This document shows, one piece after another, positions 41,698 to 52,363 of a stretch of DNA of 64,000 nt (position 1 is the first letter of the stretch; the number at the start of each line of letters is the position of its first letter). The stretch covers positions 871,251 through 935,250 of the forward strand of contig NZ_CM009578.1 of assembly GCF_002993885.1 (NCBI RefSeq), read 5' to 3'. This DNA is from Sphingopyxis lindanitolerans. GTDB lineage: Bacteria; Pseudomonadota; Alphaproteobacteria; Sphingomonadales; Sphingomonadaceae. Position numbers and translations under genes: made by a program. The notes beneath the pieces were generated by a model. That model saw only the letters and a program-made list of their open reading frames with translations. It was not told the DNA's origin and did not search any database.

Positions 41698-42741
41698 ATG
41701 ACCAATCTGCCGATCACCGAACTGACGACGCGCGCGCGCGATGTGTTCCGGATGGTCGTCGACGCCTATCTCGAAACCGGCCAGCCGGTTGGGTCGCGCA
41801 CCTTGTCGAAGCTTGCGGCGCTCAACCTGTCGCCGGCGTCGATCCGCAACGTGATGCAGGATCTCGAGGAGTTCGGCCTGCTTGCCAGTCCGCACACCAG
41901 CGCCGGGCGGCTGCCGACCGAACAGGGGCTGCGCCTGTTCGTCGACGGGATGATGCAGGTCGCCGAACCTTCGGCCGAGGACCGCGCGCAGATCGAGGCG
42001 AGCCTCGCCGACGGCGGGCCGATCGAAAGCGCGCTCGCGCAGGCGACCGCCGCCTTGTCGGGACTGTCGGCCTGCGCCGGCCTCGTCCTCGTTCCCAAGC
42101 ATGAGCGAGTGCTGAAACAGATCGCCTTCGTGCCGATGTCTGGAACGCAGGCGCTCGTCGTTCTCGTCGCAGGCGACGGCACGGTCGAAAATCGCGTCAT
42201 CGAGGTTCCGGCGGGGCTCAATCCCTCGGCGCTGGTCGAGGCGGGCAATTATATCAGCGCGATGCTCGCGGGGCTGACGCTGTCCGAGGCGATGGCGCGG
42301 GTGCGGCACGAGATCGAGGCCGAGCGCATCGCGATCGACCGCGCCGCCACCGACCTTGTATCGCGCGGGCTCGCCATCTGGTCGTCGGACGGAACCGACC
42401 GCCCGGTGCTGATCGTGCGCGGCCAGGCGAATCTGCTCGACGAAAGCGCGCTCGGCGATCTCGACCGGGTGCGGCAATTGCTCGACGAACTCGAAACCAA
42501 GCAGGAAATCGCCGGGCTGCTCGACAGCGCGCGCGAGGGCAGCGCGACGCGCATTTTCATCGGGTCCGAAAACAAGCTCTTTTCGCTGTCGGGATCGTCG
42601 GTTATCGCCGCCCCCTATCACGGCAGCGACGGGCGCGTCGTCGGCGTGGTGGGCGTGATCGGCCCGACGCGCTTGAACTATGCGCGGATCGTTCCCATGG
42701 TGGATTTCACCGCCCAATCTCTCTCCAGACTGATACGATAG
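41698..42741 (+). CDS. hrcA: Heat-inducible transcription repressor HrcA
   Basis: 347 residues. N-terminal winged helix ([17 protein letters not shown]) followed by [11 protein letters not shown]. Represses groE/dnaK heat-shock operons at CIRCE sites; no CIRCE sequence is visible here. Four bp before grpE, so one transcript. Confidence 0.96.
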   Translation: MTNLPITELTTRARDVFRMVVDAYLETGQPVGSRTLSKLAALNLSPASIRNVMQDLEEFGLLASPHTSAGRLPTEQGLRLFVDGMMQVAEPSAEDRAQIEASLADGGPIESALAQATAALSGLSACAGLVLVPKHERVLKQIAFVPMSGTQALVVLVAGDGTVENRVIEVPAGLNPSALVEAGNYISAMLAGLTLSEAMARVRHEIEAERIAIDRAATDLVSRGLAIWSSDGTDRPVLIVRGQANLLDESALGDLDRVRQLLDELETKQEIAGLLDSAREGSATRIFIGSENKLFSLSGSSVIAAPYHGSDGRVVGVVGVIGPTRLNYARIVPMVDFTAQSLSRLIR

Positions 42742-42745
42742 GTTT

Positions 42746-43294
42746 ATGACGAACATCGAAAATGACACCCCCGTCGACGACGGCCAGGCCCCCGATACCG
42801 CAACCGAAGCTCCGGCGACCGAAACGCAGGACGAAACGGCAAAGCTCGCCGAGCAGATTGCGACGCTCCAGCAGGATCTGCTCTATGCGCGCGCCGAGAC
42901 GCAGAATCTCGGCCGCCGCAAGGAAAAGGAGATCGCCGACGCGCACGCCTATGCGTCGACCAAATTCGCGCGCGATATCTTGTCGGTCGCCGACAATCTG
43001 GGCCGCGCGCTCGCGTCGCTGAGCGACGAACAGCGCGAGGATGCGGCGATCAAGCCGCTGCTCACCGGGCTCGAGGCGACCGAACGCGAGCTGCTGAGCG
43101 TGTTCGAGCGCCACGGCATCACCCGCATCGCCGCGATCGGCCTGCCGCTCGACCCGAATCAGCACCAGGCGATGCTCGAAATTCCGAGCGACAAGGAAGC
43201 CGGCACGATCGTGCAGGAAATGCAGGCGGGCTATATGATGAAGGACCGCCTGCTGCGCCCCGCGATGGTCGGGGTGGCAAAAAGGGCGGAGTAA
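42746..43294 (+). CDS. grpE: Nucleotide exchange factor GrpE
   Basis: 182 residues: acidic N-terminus, long coiled coil (about 30-75), then D-N-L-G-R-A-L and C-terminal beta wing with H-Q-A-M-L-E-I and V-Q-E-M-Q-A-G-Y-M-M-K-D-R-L-L-R-P-A. Releases ADP from DnaK. Co-operonic with hrcA. Confidence 0.96.
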   Translation: MTNIENDTPVDDGQAPDTATEAPATETQDETAKLAEQIATLQQDLLYARAETQNLGRRKEKEIADAHAYASTKFARDILSVADNLGRALASLSDEQREDAAIKPLLTGLEATERELLSVFERHGITRIAAIGLPLDPNQHQAMLEIPSDKEAGTIVQEMQAGYMMKDRLLRPAMVGVAKRAE

Positions 43295-43313
43295 GCCCGC
43301 ACCTAATAGTGGC

Positions 43314-43470
43314 GTGTTCCCCCGCGAAGGAGCATCGGGTCGGATCGTCCCCCGGACGATCCTTGACCATGCGGGGCATGGTCAACCCGATACTGGTCCA
43401 TCACCGGCCGTTTCAGATTTGCGCCGTCAGAAGATGGGTCCCCGCCTTCGCGGGGACACACGCTATGGCA
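43314..43470. repeat. Compound intergenic palindromic repeat
   Basis: Outer arms TGTTCCCCCGCGAAGG and CCCGCCTTCGCGGGGACACA; inside, GGATCGTCC..GGACGATCC and TTGACCATGC..GCATGGTCAA pairs. It fills the space between convergent grpE and def. Confidence 0.65.
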
Positions 43471-43479
43471 GTGTAGGCG

Positions 43480-44013
43480 TCACGCCGCCTTGCGCAGCTT
43501 CGCGAGCTTCTTCAGCACCATCTCGCGCTTGAGCCGCGACAGATGGTCGATGAAAAGAATGCCTTCCAGATGGTCGTGCTCGTGCTGGATGCACGTCGCC
43601 ATCAACCCGGTCATGCGTTCCCGGTGATGCTTGCCGTCGGCGTCCTGCCAGTCGACGGTGACCTCGGCGGGGCGCGTCACCTCGGCATATTGCTCAGGGA
43701 CCGACAGGCAGCCCTCCTGATAGACGCTATGCTCCTCGCTCTCGTCGGAAAAGACGGGGTTGATGAAGACGCGCGGGGTGCGGATCAGCTTTTCCCCCTC
43801 CTCATCCTCGGGATCGGGTTCCTGCAGGTCGATCACCAAAATACGCTTGGCAACGCCAACCTGAATCGCCGCCAACCCGATGCCGGGCGCGTCGTACATC
43901 GTCTCGAACATGTCGGCGACCAGCGTCTTCAATTCGGCGTCGAACGTCTCGACGGGCTTCGAAATGACGCGCAGCCGCGGATCGGGGGTCTCTATGATGG
44001 GTAACAGGGCCAT
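43480..44013 (-). CDS. def: Peptide deformylase
   Basis: 177 residues. Three metal/catalytic motifs: [10 protein letters not shown] (about 45), E-G-C-L-S-V-P and Q-H-E-H-D-H-L-E-G. Removes the formyl group from new proteins. fmt is 1.1 kb away on the other strand. Confidence 0.96.
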   Translation of the reverse strand: MALLPIIETPDPRLRVISKPVETFDAELKTLVADMFETMYDAPGIGLAAIQVGVAKRILVIDLQEPDPEDEEGEKLIRTPRVFINPVFSDESEEHSVYQEGCLSVPEQYAEVTRPAEVTVDWQDADGKHHRERMTGLMATCIQHEHDHLEGILFIDHLSRLKREMVLKKLAKLRKAA

Positions 44014-44069
44014 GGGTGCGAGGTATGATCGCGAAGGCTTGGGGTCAAGGGGGTGCTATTTCGATCTGG

Positions 44070-44405
44070 CTATCCTTGAAGAATGGCCAGATAAATGAAC
44101 GCGGTCGCACACCCGATCGCGATTATATCAAATACCGGCTTCATCACAAACAGCGGCGCCAGTGACCGTTGAGTGACTGTGAAAGCCGTTATGACACTCA
44201 GCAAAATGAATGTCGCGACGGGCATGTACCAAGAGAACACCCAAAAACCGGCAATCAAAATGGCGAACGTCGATAGCATTCCGAAGCCCGCAAGAATGAT
44301 GGCGACTAGGTTGCGCTGCTCGACACCTCCGCGCGCCATTACTGTCAAGGCCCTGCTGCCAATCAAGCCGGACAAAGCGCCCAAAAGGTAAATGGCCCAG
44401 AGCAT
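44070..44405 (-). CDS. Small hydrophobic membrane protein of unknown function
   Basis: 111 residues from ATG 44405 (GGGGAG seven bases upstream). Three or four membrane helices (about 3-22, 33-55, 60-80, 90-108). No known motif. Base use is less GC-rich than neighbours, hinting at acquired or fast-evolving DNA. Lies downstream of recR with its start 16 bp from the recR stop. Confidence 0.65.
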   Translation of the reverse strand: MLWAIYLLGALSGLIGSRALTVMARGGVEQRNLVAIILAGFGMLSTFAILIAGFWVFSWYMPVATFILLSVITAFTVTQRSLAPLFVMKPVFDIIAIGCATAFIYLAILQG

Positions 44406-44421
44406 ATTGGTTCTCCCCTCA

Positions 44422-45018
44422 TCAACCCACCGGCCGCCGCGCCCGCAAAGCCTGCGCCAGCGTGCCCTCATCCAGATAGTCGAGTTCGCCGCCGACCGGC
44501 AGACCATGCGCGAGCTGCGTCAGCCGCACCGGATGGCCCTCGAGCCGCTCGGCCAGATAATGGGCGGTGGTCTGTCCTTCCAGGGTCGCGTTCATCGCCA
44601 GCACGACCTCGTCGATCCCGCCCGCGGCGACGCGGGCGACGAGGGCGTCGATGCTGAGGTCCTGCGGTCGCACACCTTCCAGCGCCGACAGCCGCCCGCC
44701 CAGCACATGATATTTGCCCGGGAACAGCCGCGATTTGTCGAGCGCCCAGAGATCGGATACTTCCTCGACGACGCACAAGGACCGCGCATCGCGGCGCGGA
44801 TCGGTGCAGATCGCGCAGGGGTCGCGCGTGTCGACATTGCCGCAGATGGTGCAGGTGACGAGCCGTTCGGACACCGTCTGGAGTGCGGCGAGCAGCGGCG
44901 CAAAGCTGCTCTCGCGCTTCTTCATCAGGTGCAGCACCGCGCGCCGCGCCGACCGCGGGCCGAGCCCCGGCAGGCGAGCGAGTTGCTGGACGAGGGCTTC
45001 GATTTCGGTGGAGGCCAT
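44422..45018 (-). CDS. recR: Recombination mediator RecR
   Basis: 198 residues from ATG 45018. Helix-hairpin-helix [11 protein letters not shown], four-Cys zinc finger C-T-I-C...C-A-I-C (about 57-72), Toprim motif V-V-E-E-V-S-D, and Walker-like C-terminus. Loads RecA with RecO in gap repair. dnaX, its usual partner, is not in view. Confidence 0.95.
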   Translation of the reverse strand: MASTEIEALVQQLARLPGLGPRSARRAVLHLMKKRESSFAPLLAALQTVSERLVTCTICGNVDTRDPCAICTDPRRDARSLCVVEEVSDLWALDKSRLFPGKYHVLGGRLSALEGVRPQDLSIDALVARVAAGGIDEVVLAMNATLEGQTTAHYLAERLEGHPVRLTQLAHGLPVGGELDYLDEGTLAQALRARRPVG

Positions 45019-45076
45019 GGATGCGGTGGTAGTGACGCGCGGGGGTGGGTGCAATATCCCTTCCCTCCCTCCCCTT

Positions 45077-45105
45077 CGTCACCCCGGACTTGATCCGGGG
45101 TGACG
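45077..45105. repeat. Intergenic palindrome (CCGGATC family)
   Basis: CGTCACCCCGGACTTGATCC and GGTGACG; 29-bp near-palindrome between recR and fmt. Confidence 0.65.
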
Positions 45106-45161
45106 AAAGTGGGGGGCGTTGATCTTGCACAACCCCGCAACCTCCGCCAAAGCGCCTCCTC

Positions 45162-46082
45162 ATGCGCATCGCCTTCATGGGAACGCCGCCCTTTGCGGTG
45201 CCGACGCTCGCCGCGCTGCACGCCGCGGGGCATCACATCGTCGCGGTCTACACCCAGCCGCCGCGCCCGGCGCAGCGCGGCAAGAAATTGCAGCAGAGCG
45301 CGGTGCACGACTGGGCCGAGGCGCATGACCTGCCCGTCCGCACGCCGAAAAGCCTGAAAGGCGCCGAGGAACAGGCCGCCTTCGCCGCGATCGACCTCGA
45401 TGTCGCGGTCGTCGCGGCCTACGGGCTGATCCTGCCGCAGGCGGTGCTCGATGCGCCGCGCGAGGGATGCCTCAACGTCCATGGCTCGATCCTGCCGCGC
45501 TGGCGCGGCGCGGCGCCGGTGCAGCGCGCGATCCTGGCGGGCGACGCCGAAACCGGCGTGACGATCATGCAGATGGACGCCGGGCTCGACACCGGCGCGA
45601 TGCGGCTGGTCGGGCGCACCCCGGTCGCGGGCAAGACCGCGGGCATGCTCACCGACGAGCTTGCCGAAATGGGGGCGGCGCTGATGGGGAGTGTGCTGAG
45701 CGACCTTGCCGCCTTCGCGCCCGCAGCGCAGCCCGACGCGGGCGTCACCTACGCCGCGAAGATCGACAAGAGCGAAGCGCGGCTCGATTTCCTGGTGAGC
45801 GCGGTGCAGGTCGAACGACAGGTGCGCGCCTTCAATCCGATGCCCGGCGCCTTTTTCGAACGCGATGGCGAGCGCTGCAAGATTCTCGCCGCCGAGGTCG
45901 TGCATCCTGCCGAGACCGTCGCGGGCGCCGCGCCCGGCGTGACGCTCGACGATGCGCTGACGATCGCCTGCAACCCCGGCGCGATCCGCGCCACGCGCGT
46001 GCAGCGCGCGGGCAAGCCCGCGATGGACGCCGCCGAATTGCTGCGCGGGCGGGCGGTGCCGAAGGGGACGCGGCTGGCATGA
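45162..46082 (+). CDS. fmt: Methionyl-tRNA formyltransferase
   Basis: 306 residues. [11 protein letters not shown] start, folate site [17 protein letters not shown] and D-T-G-A-M. Adds formyl to initiator Met-tRNA. Followed by truA with a repeat-bearing gap. Confidence 0.96.
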   Translation: MRIAFMGTPPFAVPTLAALHAAGHHIVAVYTQPPRPAQRGKKLQQSAVHDWAEAHDLPVRTPKSLKGAEEQAAFAAIDLDVAVVAAYGLILPQAVLDAPREGCLNVHGSILPRWRGAAPVQRAILAGDAETGVTIMQMDAGLDTGAMRLVGRTPVAGKTAGMLTDELAEMGAALMGSVLSDLAAFAPAAQPDAGVTYAAKIDKSEARLDFLVSAVQVERQVRAFNPMPGAFFERDGERCKILAAEVVHPAETVAGAAPGVTLDDALTIACNPGAIRATRVQRAGKPAMDAAELLRGRAVPKGTRLA

Positions 46083-46102
46083 CGCTCTCTTCTCTCCCTC
46101 TT

Positions 46103-46178
46103 CGTCACCGCGGACCTGATCCGGGGTCCCGCTCAGCAACGGCGGCAAGTGGGACCCCGGATCAGGTCCGCGGTGACG
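46103..46178. repeat. Perfect 28-bp intergenic inverted repeat
   Basis: Arms 46103-46130 and 46151-46178 are exact reverse complements, beginning CGTCACCGCGGACCTGATCC; 20-nt loop. Lies between fmt and truA. Confidence 0.8.
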
Positions 46179-46200
46179 GGAATGAAGAGCGAGGCCGGTC

Positions 46201-46941
46201 ATGACCCGCTTTGCCCTTACCATCGAGTTCGACGGTCGCCCGTTCATGGGCTGGCAGCGCCAATCGCACGGCCCCAGCGTCCAGCAGGCAATCGAGGACG
46301 CGGTCGCGCGCATCACCGGCGGGGCGGCCGCGGTGCATGGCGCGGGGCGCACCGACGCCGGGGTCCATGCGATCGCGATGCGCGCGCATGTCGACATCGA
46401 CAAGGCGATCGCGCCCTTTCGCCTGATGGAAGCGCTCAACGCGCAGCTTCGCCCCGCCCCCGTCGCGGTGTTGGCCTGCGAAGAGGTCGCGGGCGACTGG
46501 CACGCGCGCTTTTCGTGCGTCGGGCGCGCTTATGAATATCGCATCGTCAACCGCCGTGCGCCGCTGACCTGGGACAAGGGCCTGTCGTGGCAGTTAGCGA
46601 AGCCGCTCGATGCCGAGGCGATGCACGGCGCGGCGCAGGCGCTCGTCGGCCACCACGACTTCACCACCTTTCGATCGGTGCATTGCCAGGCCGAAAGCGC
46701 CGTCAAGACGCTCGACCGGATCAGCGTCAGTCGCCACGGCGACGAGATCGTCATCGAGACCGCGGCGCGCAGTTTCCTGCACCACCAGGTGCGATCGATG
46801 GTCGGCTGCCTCAGTCTGGTCGGGACGGGCAAATGGTCAGCGCGCGATTTAAAAGCCGCGCTTACCGCCGCGGATCGCAGCGCGCTGGGCCTGAATGCGC
46901 CGCCCGACGGGCTGTATTTCGTGAGCGCGCGATACCCATAG
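46201..46941 (+). CDS. truA: tRNA pseudouridine(38-40) synthase
   Basis: 246 residues. Catalytic Asp in [11 protein letters not shown] (about 52), [11 protein letters not shown] at the start and F-L-H-H-Q-V-R near the end. Modifies the anticodon stem-loop of tRNAs. Confidence 0.96.
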   Translation: MTRFALTIEFDGRPFMGWQRQSHGPSVQQAIEDAVARITGGAAAVHGAGRTDAGVHAIAMRAHVDIDKAIAPFRLMEALNAQLRPAPVAVLACEEVAGDWHARFSCVGRAYEYRIVNRRAPLTWDKGLSWQLAKPLDAEAMHGAAQALVGHHDFTTFRSVHCQAESAVKTLDRISVSRHGDEIVIETAARSFLHHQVRSMVGCLSLVGTGKWSARDLKAALTAADRSALGLNAPPDGLYFVSARYP

Positions 46942-46965
46942 CTCCGCTCGCCATGACGGCGAATG

Positions 46966-46996
46966 AAAAAGGGCGGCCCTTTCGGACCGCCCCTTC
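46966..46996. terminator. Bidirectional terminator between truA and carD
   Basis: GGGCGG (46971-46976) pairs with CCGCCC (46987-46992) plus flanking pairs; five A's on the left give a T-run for the leftward carD transcript and CTTCCCTTT gives a weaker tail for truA. Confidence 0.75.
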
Positions 46997-47018
46997 CCTT
47001 TGTCGTTATGCAGCGCGC

Positions 47019-47546
47019 TTACACTTTTTCGACATAATATAGCGGCGCATGTTCGTTGAGGATCTGGAGGATCTTCGCCTGCGCGGTCTTTTCGTCGCTT
47101 TCTTCCATCGCGCCCAGTTCGCGCGCGAGGCGGCTCGACGCCGCTTCGAAGATCTGGCGCTCCGAATAGCTCTGTTCGGGCTGGTCGTCGGCGCGGAACA
47201 GATCGCGGGTCACTTCGGCGATCGATACGAGGTCGCCCGAATTGATCTTGGCTTCATATTCCTGCGCGCGGCGCGACCACATGGTGCGCTTGACCTTCGG
47301 CTTGGTGGTCAGAACCTGAAGCGCTTCCTTCAGCGTCTTGTCCGACGACAGCTTGCGCATCCCGACGCCTTCGGCCTTGTTCGTCGGCACGCGAAGCGTC
47401 ATCTTTTCCTTTTCGAAACGCAGCACATAAAGTTCAAGCTGCATCCCGGCGATTTCGGATTTCTGCAATTCGATGACGCGCCCCACGCCATGCTTCGGAT
47501 AAACGACATAATCCCCGACTTCGAACAAAAGCGTATTGACGGACAT
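47019..47546 (-). CDS. carD: CarD-family transcription factor
   Basis: 175 residues from ATG 47546. The N-terminal CdnL/TRCF-like Tudor domain reads F-E-V-G-D-Y-V-V-Y-P-K-H-G-V-G-R-V (6-22). The C-terminal helical domain contains W-S-R-R-A-Q-E-Y-E. CarD/CdnL binds RNA polymerase and stabilises open promoters, chiefly for rRNA and housekeeping genes. A strong -10 lies far upstream at 47744-47749. Confidence 0.92.
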   Translation of the reverse strand: MSVNTLLFEVGDYVVYPKHGVGRVIELQKSEIAGMQLELYVLRFEKEKMTLRVPTNKAEGVGMRKLSSDKTLKEALQVLTTKPKVKRTMWSRRAQEYEAKINSGDLVSIAEVTRDLFRADDQPEQSYSERQIFEAASSRLARELGAMEESDEKTAQAKILQILNEHAPLYYVEKV

Positions 47547-47874
47547 GCAAGTTCCTTTCCTGGCCTTGCCGGTGGGCTGGGAAGCGCAAAAAGCCGGTTG
47601 CATCCTGCCCTTGTCGAAAGGGGGATCGGCGATTTCGGGCGGCGCTAGCCAGTCAGAGCGGCAAGGGATATGGCTCCATAAGGACGCCGTCGGTCTCCTG
47701 GCGCCCGGCGGGCGGGAGGCGAACCATCGACGCGTTGATATTTATTATAACAGAGTCGCAACAAAATTGCCACCCCCCGCACGGAAAACCGTGGGGTTGG
47801 ACGCTTGACGCCGCTCGGCGCCCGTTTCAGGCTGGCACAAGGACGAAGAGAGGAACGAAGATGGGGATGCGGAT
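47547..47874. other. Intergenic region between carD and an SDR gene
   Basis: 328 bp, divergent genes. A leftward promoter with a consensus -10 is visible, leaving a 5' leader of about 190 nt for carD. A CCCCGCACGG-AAAA-CCGTGGGG-like stem lies near 47779-47800. No gene supported. Confidence 0.5.
47744..47772 (-). promoter_or_regulatory. Likely carD promoter
   Basis: Minus strand: TATAAT (47749-47744), exact consensus in GC-rich surroundings, with TGGCAA 17 bp upstream (about 47772-47767) as a weak -35. Confidence 0.55.
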
Positions 47875-48693
47875 ATGAAGGATCAAATCTGGTGGGTCAC
47901 CGGCGCGTCGTCGGGCATCGGCGCCGCGCTGGCGCGGGGACTCGCAGGCCGCGGCGCGCGGTTGATCCTGTCGGGACGCAATGTCGCGGCGCTTGAGCAG
48001 GTCGCCGGGCAATGCGGCGCCGGGACGATGATCCTGCCCTTCGAGGCGACCGACTATGCCGCACTCCCGGCGTTGGCGCAAAAGGCGTGGGACTGGTGCG
48101 GGCGGATCGACGGCCTCGTCAACAATGCCGGCATCTCGCAGCGCAGCCTGGCGATCGATACCGATTTTTCGGTCTATCAGCAGATCGTCGCGGTCGACCT
48201 GCTCGCGCCGATCGCGCTGACCCAGCAGCTTTTGCCGCGGATGGTCGAGGCGGGCGGCGGGCAGATCGTCGCGATTTCCAGCGTCGCGGGGATCGCGGGC
48301 GTACCGCTGCGCAGCGCCTATTGCGCCGCGAAGCACGGGCTGATCGGCTATCACGACAGCGTGCGCGCCGAGAATGAGCATCTCGGATTGAAAGTCCTCG
48401 TCGTCGCGCCGGGATCGGTGCAGACCAATGTCAGCCGCAACGCGCTCAACGCCGACGGCAGCGTCCGCGGGACGAGCGACAAGGCGATCGACAATGGCCT
48501 GTCGCCCGACCTTGCCGCCACGCAGATACTGGACGCCGTCGAAGCCGGAACGCGCGAGCTGGTCGTCGCCGAAGGCGCCGAAGCCGCGATTCCCCCGCTC
48601 CGCCGCAGCGACCCCGACGCGCTGTTCGACCGGATGAGCGCGATGGTCCAGGCGGGCTATGCGGCACAGATGGGGGCTACCGGCACGGCCTGA
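47875..48693 (+). CDS. SDR-family oxidoreductase (DHRS7-like)
   Basis: 272 residues. T-G-A-S-S-G-I-G cofactor loop at 9-16, N-N-A-G at about 84, catalytic S-S-V-A-G and Y-C-A-A-K. No membrane segment. Typical for the dehydrogenase/reductase subfamily acting on carbonyl lipids; substrate unknown. Convergent with hppA. Confidence 0.85.
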   Translation: MKDQIWWVTGASSGIGAALARGLAGRGARLILSGRNVAALEQVAGQCGAGTMILPFEATDYAALPALAQKAWDWCGRIDGLVNNAGISQRSLAIDTDFSVYQQIVAVDLLAPIALTQQLLPRMVEAGGGQIVAISSVAGIAGVPLRSAYCAAKHGLIGYHDSVRAENEHLGLKVLVVAPGSVQTNVSRNALNADGSVRGTSDKAIDNGLSPDLAATQILDAVEAGTRELVVAEGAEAAIPPLRRSDPDALFDRMSAMVQAGYAAQMGATGTA

Positions 48694-48730
48694 GCAGCGG
48701 CTGGCGACCGGAAAGCGACATCTCCATTCT

Positions 48731-48833
48731 CGTCACCCTGAACTTGTTTCAGGGTCCATGGCCTGTCGTTTCCTTCGGCGCAGCGGTAGACGAGACCTCA
48801 GGCCGTGGATGCTGAAACAAGTTCAGCATGACG
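48731..48833. repeat. Dispersed intergenic repeat (GAACTTGTTTCAG type)
   Basis: Arms CGTCACCCTGAACTTGTTTC (left) and GCTGAAACAAGTTCAGCATG (right) are inverted copies, between the SDR gene and the hppA terminator. Confidence 0.65.
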
Positions 48834-48872
48834 AGCTTTGGAGGGCAGCTTCCCACTCCAAGGCAGACAAAG

Positions 48873-48906
48873 AAAAAAAAGCCCCGCCGGATCGCTCCGG
48901 CGGGGC
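48873..48906 (-). terminator. Intrinsic terminator of hppA
   Basis: 10-bp stem GCCCCGCCGG (48881-48890) / CCGGCGGGGC (48897-48906) followed on the minus strand by eight T's. Confidence 0.92.
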
Positions 48907-48933
48907 CTTATCTTTGCCCGCGGGCAGCGCAGC

Positions 48934-51057
48934 TTAGGCCGCGCCGTGCGCCAGTGCCGCGAGGAGCAGGATCGCCACGATGTTGGTGATCTTGATCATC
49001 GGGTTCACCGCCGGACCCGCGGTATCCTTGTACGGATCGCCGACGGTGTCGCCGGTCACCGCGGCCTTGTGAGCCTCGCTGCCCTTGCCGCCGTGGTTGC
49101 CGTCTTCGATATATTTCTTCGCATTGTCCCATGCGCCGCCGCCCGAGGTCATCGAGATGGCGACGAACAGCCCGCCGACGATGACGCCGAGCAGGAGTGC
49201 GCCGAGTGCTTCCAATGCCGCGGCCGGACCCGCCACCGCACGGATCACGAAGAAGACGACGATCGGCGCCAGCACCGGGAGCAGCGACGGGATGATCATT
49301 TCCTTGATCGCCGCCTTGGTGACGAGATCGACCGTGCGGGCATAGTCGGGCTTGCTCTCGTAGGTCATGATGCCCGGGTTATTCTTGAACTGGTCGCGAA
49401 CATCCTTGACGACCTCGCCCGCCGCGCGGCCCACGGCGGTCATGCCGAACGCACCGAAAAGGTAGGGCAGGAGCGCGCCGAGCAGCAGCCCGACGATGAC
49501 ATAGGGCGACGACAGCGAGAAAGTCAGCGGCTCGGTCAGACCGAGCTTGGCCGAATATTCGGTGATGTCGGCGGTATAGGTGCCGAACAGCACCAGTGCC
49601 GCAAGGCCCGCCGAACCGATCGCATAGCCCTTCGTCACCGCCTTGGTCGTGTTGCCCACGGCGTCGAGCAGGTCGGTCTTTTCGCGAACGCTGTCATCGA
49701 GGCCCGCCATTTCGGCGATGCCGCCGGCGTTGTCGGTGACCGGACCATAGGCATCGAGCGCAACGACCATGCCGGCGAGCGCCAGCATCGCGGTGGCGCC
49801 GAACGCGATCCCGACGATACCCGCCAACTGATAGGCGATGATGATGCCCGCACAGATGACGAGCGTCGGCAGCGCCGTCGATTCCAGGCTGATCGCCAGG
49901 CCCTGGATGACGTTGGTGCCGTGGCCGGTTTCCGAAGCCTTGGCGATCGAGCGCACCGGGCGATAATTGGTGCCGGTGTAATATTCGGTGATCCAGATGA
50001 TCAGCCCGGTGATGACGAGGCCGAGCAACGAGCAATAGAAAAGATCGGTGCCGTTGAAAGCCTTGCCGCTCAATTCCGCAATGGTCGTGGTCATGTCGCC
50101 AAGCGCATATTGCGTCGCGAACCAGATCGCCGGGATCGAGAGGACCGCGGTGACGAGGAAGCCCTTATACATCGCGCCCATGACGTTCGTCCCGCTGCCG
50201 AGACGGACGAAATAGGTGCCGATGATCGAGGTGATGATGCAGACGCCGCCCATCAGGAGCGGCAGCGTCATCAGCGGCAACAGCATGTCGCCCGTGCCCT
50301 TCAGGAGCAGCGCGATCAGCACCATGGTGGCGCCGACGGTAACGACATAGGTTTCGAACAGATCGGCGGCCATGCCGGCGCAGTCGCCGACATTGTCGCC
50401 GACATTATCGGCGATCACCGCGGGGTTGCGCGGATCGTCTTCGGGAATTCCGGCCTCGACCTTGCCGACGAGGTCGGCGCCGACGTCGGCGGCCTTGGTG
50501 AAGATGCCGCCACCGAGACGCGCGAAGATCGAGATCAGCGAAGCGCCGAACGCCAGCGCGACGAGCGCATCGACGACGGTGCGGTCATCGCCGCCGACGG
50601 TGTAGCCGCCGGGGCCGGTCAGATACCAGAAGAAGACCGAGATCGCGAGCAGCGCGAGGCCCGCCACCAGCATGCCGGTGATCGCGCCGGCGCGGAACGC
50701 CATCGTCAGACCGGCCTGCAACCCCTTTTGGGCCGCGGCCGCGGTGCGGACGTTCGCCTTTACCGAGATGTTCATGCCGACGAAGCCGGCGACACCCGAC
50801 AGGATGGCCCCGATCAGGAAGCCCGTCGCCGAAACCTCGCCCAGGAACCACCAGACCAGGATGGCGACGACGACGCCGACCATGGCGATGGTGCGATATT
50901 GGCGGCCGAGATAGGCCTTGGCGCCTTCCTGAATGGCGGCGGCGATTTCCTGCATCTTCTCATTCCCCGCGGATGCTCCGAGCACCTGCCGCGAGGTAAT
51001 GAACCCATAGAGCACGGCCAACAGGCCGCACGCTATCGCGATCAAAACCGGATTCAT
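48934..51057 (-). CDS. hppA: Proton-translocating membrane pyrophosphatase, K+-independent type
   Basis: 707 residues with about 15-16 membrane helices. Pyrophosphate-binding [11 protein letters not shown] and [12 protein letters not shown] motifs. The diagnostic site reads G-N-T-T-K-A (Lys at about 472), where K+-dependent enzymes have Ala, so this is the K+-independent H+ pump. It converts PPi energy into proton motive force. Confidence 0.95.
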   Translation of the reverse strand: MNPVLIAIACGLLAVLYGFITSRQVLGASAGNEKMQEIAAAIQEGAKAYLGRQYRTIAMVGVVVAILVWWFLGEVSATGFLIGAILSGVAGFVGMNISVKANVRTAAAAQKGLQAGLTMAFRAGAITGMLVAGLALLAISVFFWYLTGPGGYTVGGDDRTVVDALVALAFGASLISIFARLGGGIFTKAADVGADLVGKVEAGIPEDDPRNPAVIADNVGDNVGDCAGMAADLFETYVVTVGATMVLIALLLKGTGDMLLPLMTLPLLMGGVCIITSIIGTYFVRLGSGTNVMGAMYKGFLVTAVLSIPAIWFATQYALGDMTTTIAELSGKAFNGTDLFYCSLLGLVITGLIIWITEYYTGTNYRPVRSIAKASETGHGTNVIQGLAISLESTALPTLVICAGIIIAYQLAGIVGIAFGATAMLALAGMVVALDAYGPVTDNAGGIAEMAGLDDSVREKTDLLDAVGNTTKAVTKGYAIGSAGLAALVLFGTYTADITEYSAKLGLTEPLTFSLSSPYVIVGLLLGALLPYLFGAFGMTAVGRAAGEVVKDVRDQFKNNPGIMTYESKPDYARTVDLVTKAAIKEMIIPSLLPVLAPIVVFFVIRAVAGPAAALEALGALLLGVIVGGLFVAISMTSGGGAWDNAKKYIEDGNHGGKGSEAHKAAVTGDTVGDPYKDTAGPAVNPMIKITNIVAILLLAALAHGAA

Positions 51058-51239
51058 GCGTGACTATTCCTTCCCCATCGAGAAGGGCGAACGCAAAGAT
51101 AGCAATCGAACGTCCGACTTGTTGATGCCGGCTCGCTCTTTCCCCTGATGCGACCGCCCCAAATTTGGACGGGCGGGTTATGGAAAGAAAGAAAGCCGAG
51201 GGCAAGCCCGCTCTTTCGGCAATAATGCGCGGACTCGCT

Positions 51240-52172
51240 TCAGTGCATGAAGCCCAGCCGTTCGGGGCGCGCCACCCGCTGCGCCCGGTGGACCAGCGCG
51301 ATCCCCTCGCCCACCCCGGCATGGCCGACCGGCGCCACCGCGACGCCGAGCCCCGCCGCGATCTCGCGGATCGCCGCCGCCTGGTCCGGATCGGCGGCGA
51401 ACAGGAGCTGGTAATCGTCGCCCGCGCTCGCCGCCGCGAGGCGGGTGTCGAGGACATCGGGGCGCACCGCGAGCAAGGCGGCCGACAGCGGCACGGTCTC
51501 GATCATCAGCGTGATCTCGCAGCCGCTTGCCGCCGCCATGCGCTCGGCGTCGATCAACAGCCCGTCGGAAACGTCCATCATCGCATGGACATGCGGCACC
51601 AGCGCCTGGCCGAGCGTAAGCTGCGGCTGCGGGCGGCTGTAGGCGGCCAGGCAGGTCTCGTTCGCCTCGACCTCACCCAGCCGCATCGCCAGGCCGACCC
51701 CGGCATTGCCGATCGTCCCGCTGACCCAAAGCTGGTCGCCGGGGCGCACCCCGCCGCGCGCCGGCGCGCCTTCGCGCGGCGCCCGGCCGATCGCGGTAAG
51801 GCCAAGGCTGCGCGGCGCGCCCGCCGGCACGCCGACGGTGTCGCCGCCGAGCAGCGGCAGGCCATAGCGGCGCAGCACGATGTCGAGCCCGTCGGCAAAG
51901 GCGGCGTCCCATGCGTCGTCACCGGCCAGGCTGTAGCCGAGCAGCACCCCGACCGGCACCGCGCCTTTTGCCGCAAGGTCAGAGAGATTCACCGCGACGA
52001 GCTTCCACGCAACGTCCTGCGGGCGTTCGTCGGGAAGGAAATGCACCCCTTCGACGATCATGTCATGGGTGAGCACAAGACCTTCGAACACTGCCGCATC
52101 GTCGGCAAGCCCGCGCGCCGCGGGATCGGTGGCGATCGCGCGCAGGCGGGCGATGAAATCGGCTTCGTTCAT
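51240..52172 (-). CDS. thiL: Thiamine-monophosphate kinase
   Basis: 310 residues from ATG 52172. D-D-A-A-V near 24, K-L-V-A-V-N-L-S-D-L-A-A-K-G and G-G-D-T-V (Mg/ATP sites), D-V-S-D-G-L and S-A-G-D-D-Y. Converts TMP to thiamine diphosphate. Downstream of nusB on the same strand, a widely conserved order (nusB-thiL). Confidence 0.94.
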   Translation of the reverse strand: MNEADFIARLRAIATDPAARGLADDAAVFEGLVLTHDMIVEGVHFLPDERPQDVAWKLVAVNLSDLAAKGAVPVGVLLGYSLAGDDAWDAAFADGLDIVLRRYGLPLLGGDTVGVPAGAPRSLGLTAIGRAPREGAPARGGVRPGDQLWVSGTIGNAGVGLAMRLGEVEANETCLAAYSRPQPQLTLGQALVPHVHAMMDVSDGLLIDAERMAAASGCEITLMIETVPLSAALLAVRPDVLDTRLAAASAGDDYQLLFAADPDQAAAIREIAAGLGVAVAPVGHAGVGEGIALVHRAQRVARPERLGFMH

Positions 52173-52261
52173 AGGGAGTGGTTTAGCGGCATTCATCCCG
52201 ATTGGACAATTGCTAGCTTGCACGCATCACCCGATGGACCGAACTGTATGTCCGCAAGAAC

Positions 52262-52345
52262 TGTTCCCCCGCGAAGGCGGGGGTCCATCTCCTGCGGGCG
52301 CCATCTTGAACCGGCCGGAGATGGGTCCCCGCCTTCGCGGGGACG
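52262..52345. repeat. Dispersed intergenic palindromic repeat
   Basis: Arms TGTTCCCCCGCGAAGGCGGG (52262 on) and CCCGCCTTCGCGGGGACG (to 52345), with inner TCCATCTCC/GGAGATGGG. Between thiL and nusB. Confidence 0.75.
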
Positions 52346-52363
52346 CCCCCATTGGCGGACGCC

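Noticed and set aside
41640-41700. CIRCE element before hrcA
   Set aside because: No TTAGCACTC-N9-GAGTGCTAA-like sequence is present in the rph-hrcA gap.
48838-51063. 741-codon + strand frame opposite hppA
   Set aside because: Antisense shadow of a GC-rich membrane protein gene; Arg/Asp-rich, no motif or ribosome binding site, and hppA is unambiguous.
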